A DNA stretch of 64,000 nt from Oscillospiraceae bacterium (GCA_017465665.1 JAFTVU010000011.1:1-64000), one strand, 5' to 3'; counted from the stretch's first letter, positions 7,177 to 15,615 are shown. Program-made: numbers and translations. Notes: generated from the letters alone by a model not told the origin.

Positions 7177-7977
7177 TTACTGGAATGCGTAAACATCAGC
7201 GAGATCGTACTTCTCAGCAAGAGCCTTCAGTGTACCGTCAGCAACAAGTGCATCGATAGCTTCATTTACCTTTGCGAGAGTCTCAGCATCCTCAAGACGC
7301 AGACCGATAGCATACTCCTCGGGAGCAAGCTCAACGCCCTCAACGATAACGAGATCAGCGTAGTCTGTTCCCTCACCGATGGATGCCTTAGCCATAACGT
7401 AGTCAATAACGCCGATATCTGTAGCGCCTGCCTTTACCTCCATCAGAACATCCTTCTGAGCTGCAGAAGCAATGTACTCGTTCTGAGCGAGTGTTGCATC
7501 AGCCTTGATAGCTGTCTCACCGGCAGAGCCGCTCTCAGCTGTCATGGATGCGCCTGCCATAGCAGCAACATCAACATACTTCTCAGCGTTGTCAGCCTTG
7601 ATGATAGCAACCTGCTTGTTTCTTACATAAGGTGTAGAGAAAGCCATGTTCTCCTTGCGCTCCTCTGTTACGGTCAGACCGTTCCAGATAGCGTCGATAG
7701 CCTTGGACTGAAGCTCAACTTCCTTCTTCTCCCAGTCGATAACCTGGAATACGGGCTCAACGCCGAGCTCCTCGCATACAGCCTTTGTGAACTCTGTCTC
7801 AAAGCCGATCAGCTCACCGTTCTCATCATAGTAGTTCATCGGCTCAAACAGAGTGATACCAACGACGAACTCGCCCTTGTCCTCAATGTACTCCCAGTCT
7901 GTCTTGTCAGAAGCGGAGCAGCCTGTGATACCGAGTGCCAGAACAGCGCTCATGAATAATGCTGCGATCTTTTTCAT
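7177..7977 (-). CDS. amino-acid ABC transporter substrate-binding lipoprotein
   Basis: A 266-residue SBP family 3 protein. The lipoprotein signal is MKKIAALFMSAVLALGITGC with the lipobox cysteine at 20. The bilobed domain begins EYIEDKGEFVVGITLFEPMNY and contains the hallmark AIWNGLTVTEERKENMAFSTPY. AAAGGA lies upstream at normal spacing. It is the promoter-proximal gene of the transporter operon, behind promoter 8094-8122 and a leader of about 110 nt. It would be anchored to the outer face of the cell membrane. Confidence 0.95.
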   Translation of the reverse strand: MKKIAALFMSAVLALGITGCSASDKTDWEYIEDKGEFVVGITLFEPMNYYDENGELIGFETEFTKAVCEELGVEPVFQVIDWEKKEVELQSKAIDAIWNGLTVTEERKENMAFSTPYVRNKQVAIIKADNAEKYVDVAAMAGASMTAESGSAGETAIKADATLAQNEYIASAAQKDVLMEVKAGATDIGVIDYVMAKASIGEGTDYADLVIVEGVELAPEEYAIGLRLEDAETLAKVNEAIDALVADGTLKALAEKYDLADVYAFQ

Positions 7978-8093
7978 TTTTTGTCTTTCCTTTCGTTTCT
8001 GTATCGTTTTGATATTTCAGCACCATGTTATTATGGCACCGCGCTAAAGTTAATGGACATACTGTGCCAACCCACAATAAGCCATACGACATT

Positions 8094-8122
8094 ATATTAT
8101 CACAAAACCTGAGTTTTGTCAA
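8094..8122 (-). promoter_or_regulatory. sigma-A promoter of the amino-acid ABC operon
   Basis: Minus strand TTGACA (8122-8117), 17-bp spacer, TAATAT (8099-8094). The leader from about 8087 to 7977 contains a weak GGTGCCAT...ATGGTGC hairpin but no riboswitch I can recognise. Confidence 0.85.
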
Positions 8123-8138
8123 CACCGAAAACAACAAT

Positions 8139-8156
8139 GGGCGGTCAATGCCGCCC
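8139..8156 (-). terminator. terminator of the nrdD-nrdG-dut operon
   Basis: Minus strand GGGCGG, 6-nt loop, CCGCCC, then ATTGTTGTTTTC. It lies 16 nt beyond the dut stop. Confidence 0.65.
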
Positions 8157-8172
8157 TGTTTACTATGATAAC

Positions 8173-8661
8173 TTATGTGGTGCTGCCGAAGCCACCGTTT
8201 CGTACACCGTCAGCATCATCGTCAAGTGTGATGCCGTACTCCACAAAAATACCCTGAGCAAAGCCTGTGCCTGCGGGTATCTCTATCGTCTTACCCTCAT
8301 TCGTATCATTTGTTATCTTGATGAAGATATGACCCTCGTTATCGGAATTGTAGTAATCACTGTCGATGATGCCCACAGTATTGTTGAGCTGCAGTCTGAA
8401 CTTGAAGCCGAGGCCGCTTCTAGGATACAACTTAAGCACCCAGCCCTCCTCTATCCACGCTCTGATGCCTGTAGGTATCTTTGCAGTTTCACCGGGCTTC
8501 AGTACGATGTCGAACGGTGCATAGAAATCATATCCAGCAGAGCCGCTGGTTGCCCTTTTAGGGAGCCTTATGCTTTCGTAGATATCGTCAGCAGCTGCCG
8601 CCTCACATCCCTCGCGGAACTGCTGTATACTGACCTTTTCAAATCTTGCTATTCTTTTCAT
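8173..8661 (-). CDS. dut: dUTP diphosphatase
   Basis: Hydrolyses dUTP to dUMP, preventing uracil misincorporation and feeding dTMP synthesis. All five trimeric dUTPase motifs are seen in 162 residues: SAGYDFYA, PRSGLGF, VGIIDSDYY, the GTGFAQGIF region and the C-terminal RNGGFGSTT that closes on the nucleotide. Motif 3 carries the insertion NSDNEGH before the beta strand, which I believe occurs in other clostridial forms. The N-terminus has about 30 extra residues. AAGGAG precedes the ATG. It is last in an operon with the anaerobic ribonucleotide reductase, so the unit covers both making and sanitising dNTPs. Confidence 0.95.
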   Translation of the reverse strand: MKRIARFEKVSIQQFREGCEAAAADDIYESIRLPKRATSGSAGYDFYAPFDIVLKPGETAKIPTGIRAWIEEGWVLKLYPRSGLGFKFRLQLNNTVGIIDSDYYNSDNEGHIFIKITNDTNEGKTIEIPAGTGFAQGIFVEYGITLDDDADGVRNGGFGSTT

Positions 8662-8672
8662 TTGCTTCTCCT

Positions 8673-9161
8673 TTATGCCCAGAGCACTATCTTCCCGTGC
8701 TCCAGCGTTTCCTTTACATCAATAACACGCTGGTTTGAACTGCCTTTCCAGTGGAGCTTTGCGTCAAACAGACTCTTTTCAAATCTTCCGTCCACACAGA
8801 CATCGGTAAGCTTTACCGCTTCCAGCTCGCAGATATCTTCCCAGTTGTAGCCTGTGTACAGCCATATAGTCTTTTCGGGATGCTCCTCTCGAACTCGTCT
8901 TGCCAGCCTTGCCACCTCATCCCTGTTTGCAGGATGTAGAGGATCTCCGCCGCTGAACGTGATTCCGCTTATGTGATCCTTTGAGAGCTTTTCAAACAGC
9001 TCCTGCTCTGCCGCCTCATCAAAAGGGAGACCGCCATCCACATCCCATGTAATGGGATTGTGGCATCCCTGACAGCGGTGCGAACAGCCTGCCACCCACA
9101 GCACGGTGCGAAGTCCGTCACCGTTGAGCATATCATCTGTTGTTATGTTATGATAACGCAT
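8673..9161 (-). CDS. nrdG: anaerobic ribonucleotide reductase activating protein
   Basis: Radical SAM enzyme of 162 residues that installs the glycyl radical on NrdD. It has the 4Fe-4S motif CSHRCQGC (CxxxCxxC, about residue 26), the SAM-contact region TFSGGDPLHP and the small activase fold ending in the VDGRFEKSL region. AAGGAG lies 7 nt upstream. It follows the membrane-protein gene by 11 nt rather than following nrdD directly, which is unusual. Confidence 0.96.
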   Translation of the reverse strand: MRYHNITTDDMLNGDGLRTVLWVAGCSHRCQGCHNPITWDVDGGLPFDEAAEQELFEKLSKDHISGITFSGGDPLHPANRDEVARLARRVREEHPEKTIWLYTGYNWEDICELEAVKLTDVCVDGRFEKSLFDAKLHWKGSSNQRVIDVKETLEHGKIVLWA

Positions 9162-9172
9162 GATCTTCTCCT

Positions 9173-9865
9173 TTAAGTATTGTCATTATCCTTTATTTTC
9201 ATTGAAAGTGCAAGAAAGAACGGCGGCGCGTAAGCAACGAAATCCGATGTCAATGTGATGATCATTGCAGTTATCATCGGAATAACGTTGGATAAAGTCA
9301 CTCCTGTCGGCAGGAAAAAAATGATATACTGTATCGTATTTACGACCGTAACATACAGAAATATCCCTGCACTGAGATACATCAGTATACACCTATCATT
9401 CAGCCTGCCACGCTCATACATCAGAAACACGATACCGATGGCAAGCCACGCAAGCATAGTCACAACATTGTTCACAACACCGAGGGTGTTCACATCCTGC
9501 CTCATACCATCCCCGATGTACGTCGCCTTGAGATAATTCATATAAGTAGTCGCAAGCTTGCTGAACTCAGCCAGAACGGGATACACCACCCACGCCCAGC
9601 CGATATGCTTCAGTGTTCTGTAGGAAACGACCGCGCCGTAAAGCTCATACACCGCATGAGCCGTAAGCAGCAGCGATACCGCAGCCATGACAATGATGGC
9701 TGTGCTCATTTCACGCGTGACTTCATCCTCAAACGCACCGAACACCCCGAGTAGCGCAGAGCCGAACACTGTAAACAGTGCTGTAACCAATGATAACACC
9801 GAGCAGACTATCGCAATTATCCTGCCATTGGACTTCTTTTCTACAAACAACCGTCCATTTTTCAT
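9173..9865 (-). CDS. six-TM membrane protein inside the nrd operon
   Basis: A 230-residue hydrophobic protein with about six predicted TM segments (first at residues 15-38, last at about 195-222). I recognise no family. The ATG follows the nrdD stop by one base (TGATATG), so translation is coupled, and nrdG follows 11 nt after its stop. It is therefore a fixed part of the anaerobic ribonucleotide reductase transcript. The role is unknown; possibilities include a sensor or a nucleoside or ion channel, none supported by a motif. Confidence 0.8.
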   Translation of the reverse strand: MKNGRLFVEKKSNGRIIAIVCSVLSLVTALFTVFGSALLGVFGAFEDEVTREMSTAIIVMAAVSLLLTAHAVYELYGAVVSYRTLKHIGWAWVVYPVLAEFSKLATTYMNYLKATYIGDGMRQDVNTLGVVNNVVTMLAWLAIGIVFLMYERGRLNDRCILMYLSAGIFLYVTVVNTIQYIIFFLPTGVTLSNVIPMITAMIITLTSDFVAYAPPFFLALSMKIKDNDNT

Positions 9866-9866
9866 A

Positions 9867-11987
9867 TCACATACTCTTTCTGTCCTTTATCTCCGCCATC
9901 TTCGCGGCATTGAGCCTTGTATCGCCCTTAACGCGCGAATATGAGAGATAACCGTTCATGCGGTCTATCTTGGTGAGATTTGCGCTGCCGCACTTCGGGC
10001 ATACGTCCATTTCAAGCTGCTGGTGACCGCAGTCGTCGCAGTAAGCAAGCGAAAGGTTGACGCCCTCGTAGAAGCCCATCCTCATTGCACGGCGCACGAG
10101 CGTCTTTACCGCTTCCCTGTTGTAATCTATCGGATAGCGTACATACTGTATCTTTCCACCGTTGAACAGATCCCAGAAGCGCTTTTCCTTATCCTGCTTC
10201 TCGATAGGCGATATATCCTCCGCCACATGGCAGTGGAAGCTGTTGGATACATATTCGCGGTCAGAAACATTCTCCACAATGCCATACTTCTTACGGAACT
10301 GCTGTATCTGAAGTCCGCAGAGATTCTCCGCAGGAGTGCCGTAAATTGCATAGAGGTGCCCATCCTCTTTCTTGAACTCCTGGATGCGCTTGTTGATGTA
10401 TTCCATAGTCCTGATGGAAAACTCGCCGCCCTCTGCAATGGACTTGCCTGTTGCGATCTGCTCCAGCTCGTTGAGCGCAGTTATTCCAAAGGATGCAGTA
10501 GCGTATTTCAGCAGCGGCTTTATCTTATCATGTATGCCGAGATGTCCGCCCAGGAAGCCGCCCTCGCAGTAAGCAAGCGGATTTGTGCTTGCCTTAAGCT
10601 CACCGAGGTAAGCGTATGTGCGGATATGCAGCTTTCTTATAAGGTTAAGGTAATAATCCAGAACCTCAAAGAAATCCTTGCTTTCCTGCTGCGCCTTTGC
10701 GTATATCATCGGCAGATGGAGAGATACCGCGCCGATGTTGAAGCGTCCCACGAAAACGGGCTTATCGTTCTCATCCGCAGGCTCCATGCCGCCTCTCTCA
10801 AACCATGGCGAAAGGAACGCACGGCAGCCCATGGGGCTTATGATACGTCCGTACTTCTTGTAGATGGAAGCCACATAGCCCTCGCCTGTAAGGCTGAGCC
10901 AATCGGGATACATCGCTTTCTGAGAGCACTCGATACCCGCCTCGAAAACATCCTCAAGCTCACAGCCCGGACCATGGAGGTTCTCATCATACAGGAACAC
11001 TATCTTAGGGAAAAGCACAGGCTTCTTGCAGGTCTTTTTGCCCTGACCCTTTCGGCGCACCTCAAGCATTATGATGCTTGCCATTTTTGCAAACTTGCTT
11101 GTGCCTGTTCCTGCCGTCATGGTGATGAACGGATAGTCACCGCGGCTGGAGCTTACGGAGTTGAACTTGTACTCCCAGCCCTGAAAGCCCTGCTCGAAAT
11201 CCACTCTTACATCTGCCATCGCCTCGCGGTCGGCTACCTCGTCAGTGCAGCCGAGGGACTTGTAGCGGTCAAACTGCTTCTGATAGGTCTTTTCAGCGTA
11301 GGGGGCGAGAAGCTCGTCCACGCTGGCAACTGTAAATCCGCCGTACTGCTGGCTTGCCGCAGACAGGGTGATATCACCGATAACATCAAACGCAACCGCG
11401 AGAGTTTTAGGCTCGTTATACCAGAGGTTGCCCATCTCAAAGCCGCCCTCCATGACGGTCTTCATATCAAACAGGCAGCAGTTCATGGTATCGCGGCGTG
11501 CGCTCATATCGTGAACATAGATATATCCGTCACGGCACGCCTGAAGCTCCTCAGTGGTCATAAAGAACTTCTGATACAGCTCCTTGTTGAGCTGGTTGAA
11601 TATCAGGCTGCGCTTGGTAGATACCAGCGCACTGTCTGTGTTGGAATTTTCCTTGTCGCCGATGTACATGATGGACTGGCTCTTCTTGTACACCTCATCC
11701 AGCATCTGTACGAAATCCTGCTTGTAGTTGCGGTAGTCCTTGTAGCTCTTTGCAACTGCGGGATTTGTAGCCTCCAGCGCACCCTCTACGATATTGTGCA
11801 TCTGCGCGATGGAAATCTCCTCCACGCCCAGAGCCTCTGCTTTCTCCGTAACAAAGCGGCAGATGTAATCTATCTCGGCATCGGTGAATTTATACAGCAC
11901 ACGGGTAGCGGACTTGTTGATAGCGTCCACTACTTTCTGTACGTTGAATTCTTCCTTGGTATTATCCTTTTTAACGACCTTTATCAT
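9867..11987 (-). CDS. nrdD: anaerobic ribonucleoside-triphosphate reductase
   Basis: Class III enzyme converting NTPs to dNTPs in the cytoplasm without oxygen. Residues about 1-90 form an ATP-cone regulatory domain (KVVKKDNTKEEFNVQKV..). The ten-stranded barrel follows. The C-terminus has a zinc site, CDDCG and CPKCG, and the glycyl-radical motif RMNGYLS with the radical glycine near residue 679. I start at 11987 (706 residues), where AGAGG precedes the ATG; the frame is open nine codons further to 12014 without a ribosome site. It heads the operon nrdD, membrane protein, nrdG, dut. Confidence 0.97.
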   Translation of the reverse strand: MIKVVKKDNTKEEFNVQKVVDAINKSATRVLYKFTDAEIDYICRFVTEKAEALGVEEISIAQMHNIVEGALEATNPAVAKSYKDYRNYKQDFVQMLDEVYKKSQSIMYIGDKENSNTDSALVSTKRSLIFNQLNKELYQKFFMTTEELQACRDGYIYVHDMSARRDTMNCCLFDMKTVMEGGFEMGNLWYNEPKTLAVAFDVIGDITLSAASQQYGGFTVASVDELLAPYAEKTYQKQFDRYKSLGCTDEVADREAMADVRVDFEQGFQGWEYKFNSVSSSRGDYPFITMTAGTGTSKFAKMASIIMLEVRRKGQGKKTCKKPVLFPKIVFLYDENLHGPGCELEDVFEAGIECSQKAMYPDWLSLTGEGYVASIYKKYGRIISPMGCRAFLSPWFERGGMEPADENDKPVFVGRFNIGAVSLHLPMIYAKAQQESKDFFEVLDYYLNLIRKLHIRTYAYLGELKASTNPLAYCEGGFLGGHLGIHDKIKPLLKYATASFGITALNELEQIATGKSIAEGGEFSIRTMEYINKRIQEFKKEDGHLYAIYGTPAENLCGLQIQQFRKKYGIVENVSDREYVSNSFHCHVAEDISPIEKQDKEKRFWDLFNGGKIQYVRYPIDYNREAVKTLVRRAMRMGFYEGVNLSLAYCDDCGHQQLEMDVCPKCGSANLTKIDRMNGYLSYSRVKGDTRLNAAKMAEIKDRKSM

Positions 11988-12031
11988 ATATTTCGACCTC
12001 TCTATCATCAACATCTAGTGGTTTTAATAAT

Positions 12032-12060
12032 ATAATACCACATAGCATTGTATATGTCAA
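12032..12060 (-). promoter_or_regulatory. sigma-A promoter of the nrd operon
   Basis: Minus strand TTGACA (12060-12055), 17-bp spacer, TATTAT (12037-12032). The spacer contains ACATA...TATGT, an imperfect inverted repeat overlapping the promoter. It resembles an operator, but does not match the NrdR box consensus well. Confidence 0.85.
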
Positions 12061-12070
12061 TGATTTTTAC

Positions 12071-12109
12071 AAAAAAATCCGCACGGAAACGCAAGGCACG
12101 TTCCCGTGC
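12071..12109 (-). terminator. terminator of DUF1963 gene
   Basis: Minus-strand stem GCACGGGAACG / CGTTTCCGTGC (10 of 11 pairs, 12109-12081) followed by GGATTTTTTTG. It lies 155 nt past the stop, after the hairpin array. Confidence 0.8.
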
Positions 12110-12186
12110 AGAAAACATAAATCTATAATTAAATCATTACTAATTAATAACTACAAAAAAATACAACGATCAGCGGCAAACGTAAT

Positions 12187-12262
12187 GGTTTTGCTCAGCA
12201 AAACCGATTTTCCGTAAGGGAAAATCGAAATGAAGTTTGCAAGGTGACCGCTCTGCGGTCAC
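12187..12262. repeat. array of three short perfect hairpins
   Basis: Three back-to-back stem-loops: GGTTTTGC-tca-GCAAAACC (12187-12205), CGATTTTCC-gtaag-GGAAAATCG (12205-12227) and GTGACCGC-tct-GCGGTCAC (12244-12262). Together with 12110-12186 (AT-rich, nothing seen) they fill the gap between the DUF1963 stop and its terminator. A like array lies at 24230-24340; the GACCGC-nnn-GCGGTC unit is common to both. Confidence 0.75.
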
Positions 12263-12263
12263 A

Positions 12264-13277
12264 CTAGCAGCAATCCCAGTTATACAGCACCTTTGTGAAA
12301 TCCAGCGCTACAAGATCCTCTGCGCTGATGAAGAAATTACCTACGCCGCAATCGCCCCACATGATCTCATCAGCACCGCTGCCCTCGCTGTCAAGCTGGA
12401 ACAGCAGGATATCGCACTTGCCTGCTTCCTCTCCATACCCACGGGGATCGTCCTGAGTGAAATATGGATATCCGCCGATAGCACTACCTGAAATGCTTCT
12501 CATCTCGTACAGCAGATCGCAGAGATCCTTGTCGTGATGATAGATGCAGTTCTTGTCTGCAGTACCGAATACCGAATCATATTGTGTGCCGAACACCTTG
12601 TTATATGCTGCCACAGCCGCCTTATCAAAGTGATAGTCGCTGGCAATAACAGGCTGCATTTCAGGCTCGGATGCATCCAGTCTGAACTCGCCCCTGAACG
12701 GGAAAGCGCAATCATCCATATCAAAGGATGGCATATCCTTTGCGGAATAAAGCTGTCTTTCGTCCTCAATTATCTCTCCGTGATATATCACGCGGAAACC
12801 ATTCTGGTTGAAGCCGTTTTCGAAATCCATACCGATAAGATCGTCCCCGTCACAGCCTGCATAGAACTGCAGTATTCCGCTCTGCGGAAAGCCCTCTATG
12901 TGCGGAAGCTTCGCAAAATTGAGCTGTGCTAGAAATCTCAGCGGCTTGCCGAAGTGCTCGCCTGTATTGACAACGGGATATTCATATCCCTTGGGAAGAT
13001 ACGGAATTCCGCCCAGCTTACTGTCAAACACAGAAGTATGCTCACGCACAGGCTTAAGGCTGATACGTGCCTTTGCAGGAATATCCGCATCAAGCTGCGC
13101 CAGTACTCTTGCAACCTTAGCCTTTTCCTCATCCGAGGTATCCGCCGCCTCGCCTGGCTTGTAGCCCTCGGGCAGACCGTAAAGCTCGTTGCTGTTATCT
13201 TCAAACATTTCAGCTATCTTGCTTACTTCGTCATTGCTGTTATTCTTCTTACCGAAAAGCTTTGTAAAAAGACCCAT
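12264..13277 (-). CDS. DUF1963 (YwqG-like) protein
   Basis: A 337-residue cytoplasmic protein. Residues about 85-330 match the DUF1963/YwqG family: SKLGGIPYLPKGYEYP, then RFLAQLNFAKLP and GILQFYAG, ending with IMWGDCGVGNFFIS. No biochemical function is established for the family. The N-terminus MGLFTKLFGKKNN is amphipathic and basic. AGGAGG lies 6 nt before the ATG at 13277. The frame is open upstream through the leader but lacks another ribosome site. It has its own promoter (13392-13419) and a structured leader ending in a U-run. Confidence 0.9.
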   Translation of the reverse strand: MGLFTKLFGKKNNSNDEVSKIAEMFEDNSNELYGLPEGYKPGEAADTSDEEKAKVARVLAQLDADIPAKARISLKPVREHTSVFDSKLGGIPYLPKGYEYPVVNTGEHFGKPLRFLAQLNFAKLPHIEGFPQSGILQFYAGCDGDDLIGMDFENGFNQNGFRVIYHGEIIEDERQLYSAKDMPSFDMDDCAFPFRGEFRLDASEPEMQPVIASDYHFDKAAVAAYNKVFGTQYDSVFGTADKNCIYHHDKDLCDLLYEMRSISGSAIGGYPYFTQDDPRGYGEEAGKCDILLFQLDSEGSGADEIMWGDCGVGNFFISAEDLVALDFTKVLYNWDCC

Positions 13278-13290
13278 GATAGTCCTCCTG

Positions 13291-13360
13291 AATAAAAAAA
13301 CCTTGAATGGCTCACCAAAAGCCTCCGCATAAGCGAAGTTCTGTGTTTCCCCATTCAAGG
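13291..13360 (-). promoter_or_regulatory. structured leader / attenuator-like element before DUF1963 gene
   Basis: Minus strand: CCTTGAATGG (13360-13351) pairs with CCATTCAAGG (13310-13301), closing a 40-nt loop that holds a second hairpin, CTTCGC-TTAT-GCGGAG. Seven Ts follow (13300-13294), then AGGAGG and the ATG within 24 nt of the stem. This is intrinsic-terminator architecture between promoter 13392-13419 and the gene. It could alternatively be the terminator of the upp operon. Confidence 0.65.
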
Positions 13361-13391
13361 TCTACGAGCGGTCATGCCGCAGTTTTCTCTT

Positions 13392-13419
13392 TAAATATCT
13401 CTAAGGTATGTTATGTCAA
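13392..13419 (-). promoter_or_regulatory. candidate promoter for DUF1963 gene
   Basis: Minus strand TTGACA (13419-13414), 16-bp spacer, TATTTA (13397-13392). The -35 overlaps the last codons of the upstream gene. The predicted leader of about 105 nt contains the structured element. Confidence 0.6.
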
Positions 13420-13821
13420 GTAATCAACACCGATGTAAACTGGCTTGCCATCTTTCATTCTGAAGCCGATAACATCGCCCCAATCACCCTCGCCCTCTAC
13501 GATATATTCAAGGTGCTTGGGATTTTTGGGTATATTGATGTATACCGCGGTAAACCAGCAGTAGTCAAGAATTTCAAGCGGATCGCTTATCTCAGGCGCG
13601 TCACCGCATTCCTTTGCCGCCTTGAAAAAGCCCTTGCACAGCTTTTTGAGAGCGCCGTCGGACAGCGAATTGAGCGCCTCGATGCACTTTTCCGCATAGT
13701 CCTTTATAGAATAGTGCTCGATATAGACGGAAAGCTCGTCGCCGCCCTCATCATCACGGAGGATCCGGCTCTTGAATAAGCCCTCCCAGCTATCGCCCTC
13801 AGTGTTTATCCATTGTATCAT
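13411..13821 (-). CDS. hypothetical cytoplasmic protein
   Basis: A 136-residue acidic soluble protein without a family I recognise. It has an alpha-helical middle (KDYAEKCIEALNSLSDGALKKLCKGF) and a beta-rich end (GDVIGFRMKDGKPVYIGVDYL), as in small immunity-like or SMI1-like folds, but I do not claim either. It begins 15 nt after the upp stop with only a weak ribosome site, so it is probably translated from the rpiB-upp transcript. Confidence 0.75.
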   Translation of the reverse strand: MIQWINTEGDSWEGLFKSRILRDDEGGDELSVYIEHYSIKDYAEKCIEALNSLSDGALKKLCKGFFKAAKECGDAPEISDPLEILDYCWFTAVYINIPKNPKHLEYIVEGEGDWGDVIGFRMKDGKPVYIGVDYLT

Positions 13822-13836
13822 ATCATCTTGCCTTGA

Positions 13837-14469
13837 TCACTTAGTACCAAACAGTCTGTCGCCGCCGTCACCAATGCCGGGAACGATGTACAGATCCTCA
13901 TTCAGACCATCATCGATAGCGCCTGTGATGATCTCAACATCAGGATGAGCTGTCTGAAGCGCCTTGATGCCCTCAGGACAGGTAAGCACGCACATGAACT
14001 TAACATTCTTTGCGCCTGCATTCTTAACGATGTCAACAGTCTTGATAGCGGAAACGCCTGTTGCCAGCATAAGATCAAGGATGATGACCTCGCGGTTTGC
14101 AATGTCAAAGGGGAGCTTGCAGTAGTACTCAGCCGCGGAGTTGCTGTTGGACTTGTCACGGTAGATACCTACATGGCCGACCTTAGCAGCAGGAACGAGC
14201 GCCAGAGCACCGTCAACCATACCGAGACCTGCTCTCATGATCGGCACGAAAGCAACCTTTCTGCCACTGATGATCTTAGCGTTAGCCAGAGCCAGAGGTG
14301 TTTCGATCTTTACTTCCTTGAGGGGAAGATCGCGTGTAGCCTCATAGCAGATGAACATGGATATCTCAGATACCAGCTCTCTGAACTCCTTGGAGCCTGT
14401 GTTCTTATCACGCAGCAGGGAGATCTTGTGCTGCACAAGGGGATGATCGCATACATGAACGTTATTCAT
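13837..14469 (-). CDS. upp: uracil phosphoribosyltransferase
   Basis: Salvages uracil with PRPP to UMP. The 210-residue length is standard. The PRPP loop is [15 protein letters not shown] and the uracil-binding end is [14 protein letters not shown]. The N-terminal [20 protein letters not shown] is the family start. GGAGG precedes the ATG. It begins 2 nt after the rpiB stop; a co-transcribed ribose-5-phosphate isomerase fits supply of ribose for PRPP. Confidence 0.97.
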   Translation of the reverse strand: MNNVHVCDHPLVQHKISLLRDKNTGSKEFRELVSEISMFICYEATRDLPLKEVKIETPLALANAKIISGRKVAFVPIMRAGLGMVDGALALVPAAKVGHVGIYRDKSNSNSAAEYYCKLPFDIANREVIILDLMLATGVSAIKTVDIVKNAGAKNVKFMCVLTCPEGIKALQTAHPDVEIITGAIDDGLNEDLYIVPGIGDGGDRLFGTK

Positions 14470-14471
14470 AA

Positions 14472-14906
14472 TTATTTTTCCTCCAGTTTCATGATCTTTT
14501 CAACACGTCTGGCGTGTCTGCCGCCCTCGAAATCAGTTTCGAGGAATATATCAACGATCTCGCTTGCAAGGCCTATACCGATAACGCGGCCACCCATGCA
14601 GAGAACGTTTGCGTCATTATGAAGTCTTGTGTACATTGCGGAATACCAGTCGCCGCAGAGCGCCGCGCGTATTCCCTTTATCTTGTTCGCGGACATTGAA
14701 ATGCCTACGCCTGTACCGCAGATAAGTATAGCCTTATCACACTCACCTGAAACGACCTTTTCACAGGTAGCTTCAGCGATATCAGGGTAATCAACGCTTT
14801 CGCCGTTGCAGCCGCAATCAATGAACTCCACACCCTTTTCCGCAAGGTGCTTTATCACTGAGCATTTCAGCTCATAGCCTGCGTGATCTGATCCAATTGC
14901 TATCAT
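14472..14906 (-). CDS. rpiB: ribose 5-phosphate isomerase B
   Basis: Interconverts ribose 5-phosphate and ribulose 5-phosphate; LacA/RpiB family, 144 residues. Motifs are [13 protein letters not shown] at the N-terminus, the active-site cysteine in [16 protein letters not shown] and [18 protein letters not shown] lies 7 nt before the ATG. It is first in a unit with upp and the 136-residue protein. Confidence 0.95.
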   Translation of the reverse strand: MIAIGSDHAGYELKCSVIKHLAEKGVEFIDCGCNGESVDYPDIAEATCEKVVSGECDKAILICGTGVGISMSANKIKGIRAALCGDWYSAMYTRLHNDANVLCMGGRVIGIGLASEIVDIFLETDFEGGRHARRVEKIMKLEEK

Positions 14907-14943
14907 TTTATTCCTCTTTTCGGATGATGTTTTATTTATGAAA

Positions 14944-14963
14944 AGCGCATCTTCTGCTGCGCT
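14944..14963 (-). terminator. weak terminator of zinc-ribbon protein gene
   Basis: Minus strand AGCGCA, loop, TGCGCT followed by TTTCA, 13 nt beyond the stop. The stem is short, so efficiency is doubtful. Confidence 0.45.
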
Positions 14964-14975
14964 ATATCAACGATC

Positions 14976-15467
14976 TCATAATTTTCGTGCAGCACCGCAG
15001 TTAGTGCAGAACTTAGCCGTGCTTTCAAGAACAAAACCGCACTCCTCGCAGATATACGGAAGCTCTTTCAGCTCTTCGCAGGGCTCCTCCCCGTTAATCC
15101 TGTCAGCCAGCATATCAGCCGCAGCCATCACAGTGGGGATGTTCATACCGTTTATGGTTATATCGGGAACGTTCTGCTCCTCGCGCTGTTCCTTATACTT
15201 CATCATTTTTGCGCCTGAACGCATGAATTTATTTACACCCTTGTACAACAGCTTATTAAAGGGCTTCGGGAACAATATCCATAAAAGCAGGAACAGCGGC
15301 ATTGCGCCGAAAAACACTAGTATCAGTACCTTAGGAATTATCTGATTGATCGCTCCGCCATCCTCCGATACCCATGTGCCATCCATAAAAAATGCAAGAT
15401 AAATACTTAATGCAACGAAAGCAAGCAAAAATAAGCAAGCAAAAAATTTACCAAAAAACTCTTTCAT
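14976..15467 (-). CDS. membrane protein with C-terminal zinc ribbon
   Basis: A 163-residue protein with two hydrophobic segments (residues about 8-28 and 45-70), a basic cytoplasmic middle and a C-terminal zinc ribbon, CEECGFVLESTAKFCTNCG. The ribbon type (CxxC-14-CxxC) is common in small membrane proteins of Firmicutes; no function is known. I start at ATG 15467 rather than the upstream TTG at 15506. It is monocistronic, from promoter 15518-15546. Confidence 0.8.
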   Translation of the reverse strand: MKEFFGKFFACLFLLAFVALSIYLAFFMDGTWVSEDGGAINQIIPKVLILVFFGAMPLFLLLWILFPKPFNKLLYKGVNKFMRSGAKMMKYKEQREEQNVPDITINGMNIPTVMAAADMLADRINGEEPCEELKELPYICEECGFVLESTAKFCTNCGAARKL

Positions 15468-15517
15468 ATCAAAACCTGCTAATATATCGTATACAATACT
15501 ATCCAAACTATATAATC

Positions 15518-15546
15518 ATTATACAACATTTCACTGAATTGGTCAA
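15518..15546 (-). promoter_or_regulatory. sigma-A promoter of zinc-ribbon protein gene
   Basis: Minus strand TTGACC (15546-15541), 17-bp spacer, TATAAT (15523-15518). Confidence 0.85.
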
Positions 15547-15615
15547 TAGCTTTTTTGAATTTATTGTGTAGCCGCCCGACAAAAACCGCACATATTGGGG
15601 GTCAGATAAAAATCA

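Noticed and set aside
8034..8043. TGGCACCGCG on the plus strand, resembling the T-box antiterminator core
   Set aside because: The genes here are on the minus strand and no plus-strand gene follows. On the transcribed strand it is only part of the ABC-operon leader hairpin.
10023..12035. 670-codon plus-strand frame opposite nrdD, and a 679-codon one at 25529-27568 opposite rimO and recX
   Set aside because: Both are mirror frames of certain genes caused by codon bias and lack ribosome sites or recognisable domains.
12038..12060. NrdR box in the nrd promoter
   Set aside because: The ACATA...TATGT repeat is an inverted repeat but lacks the A/T-rich core of the NrdR consensus, and no paired second box was found.
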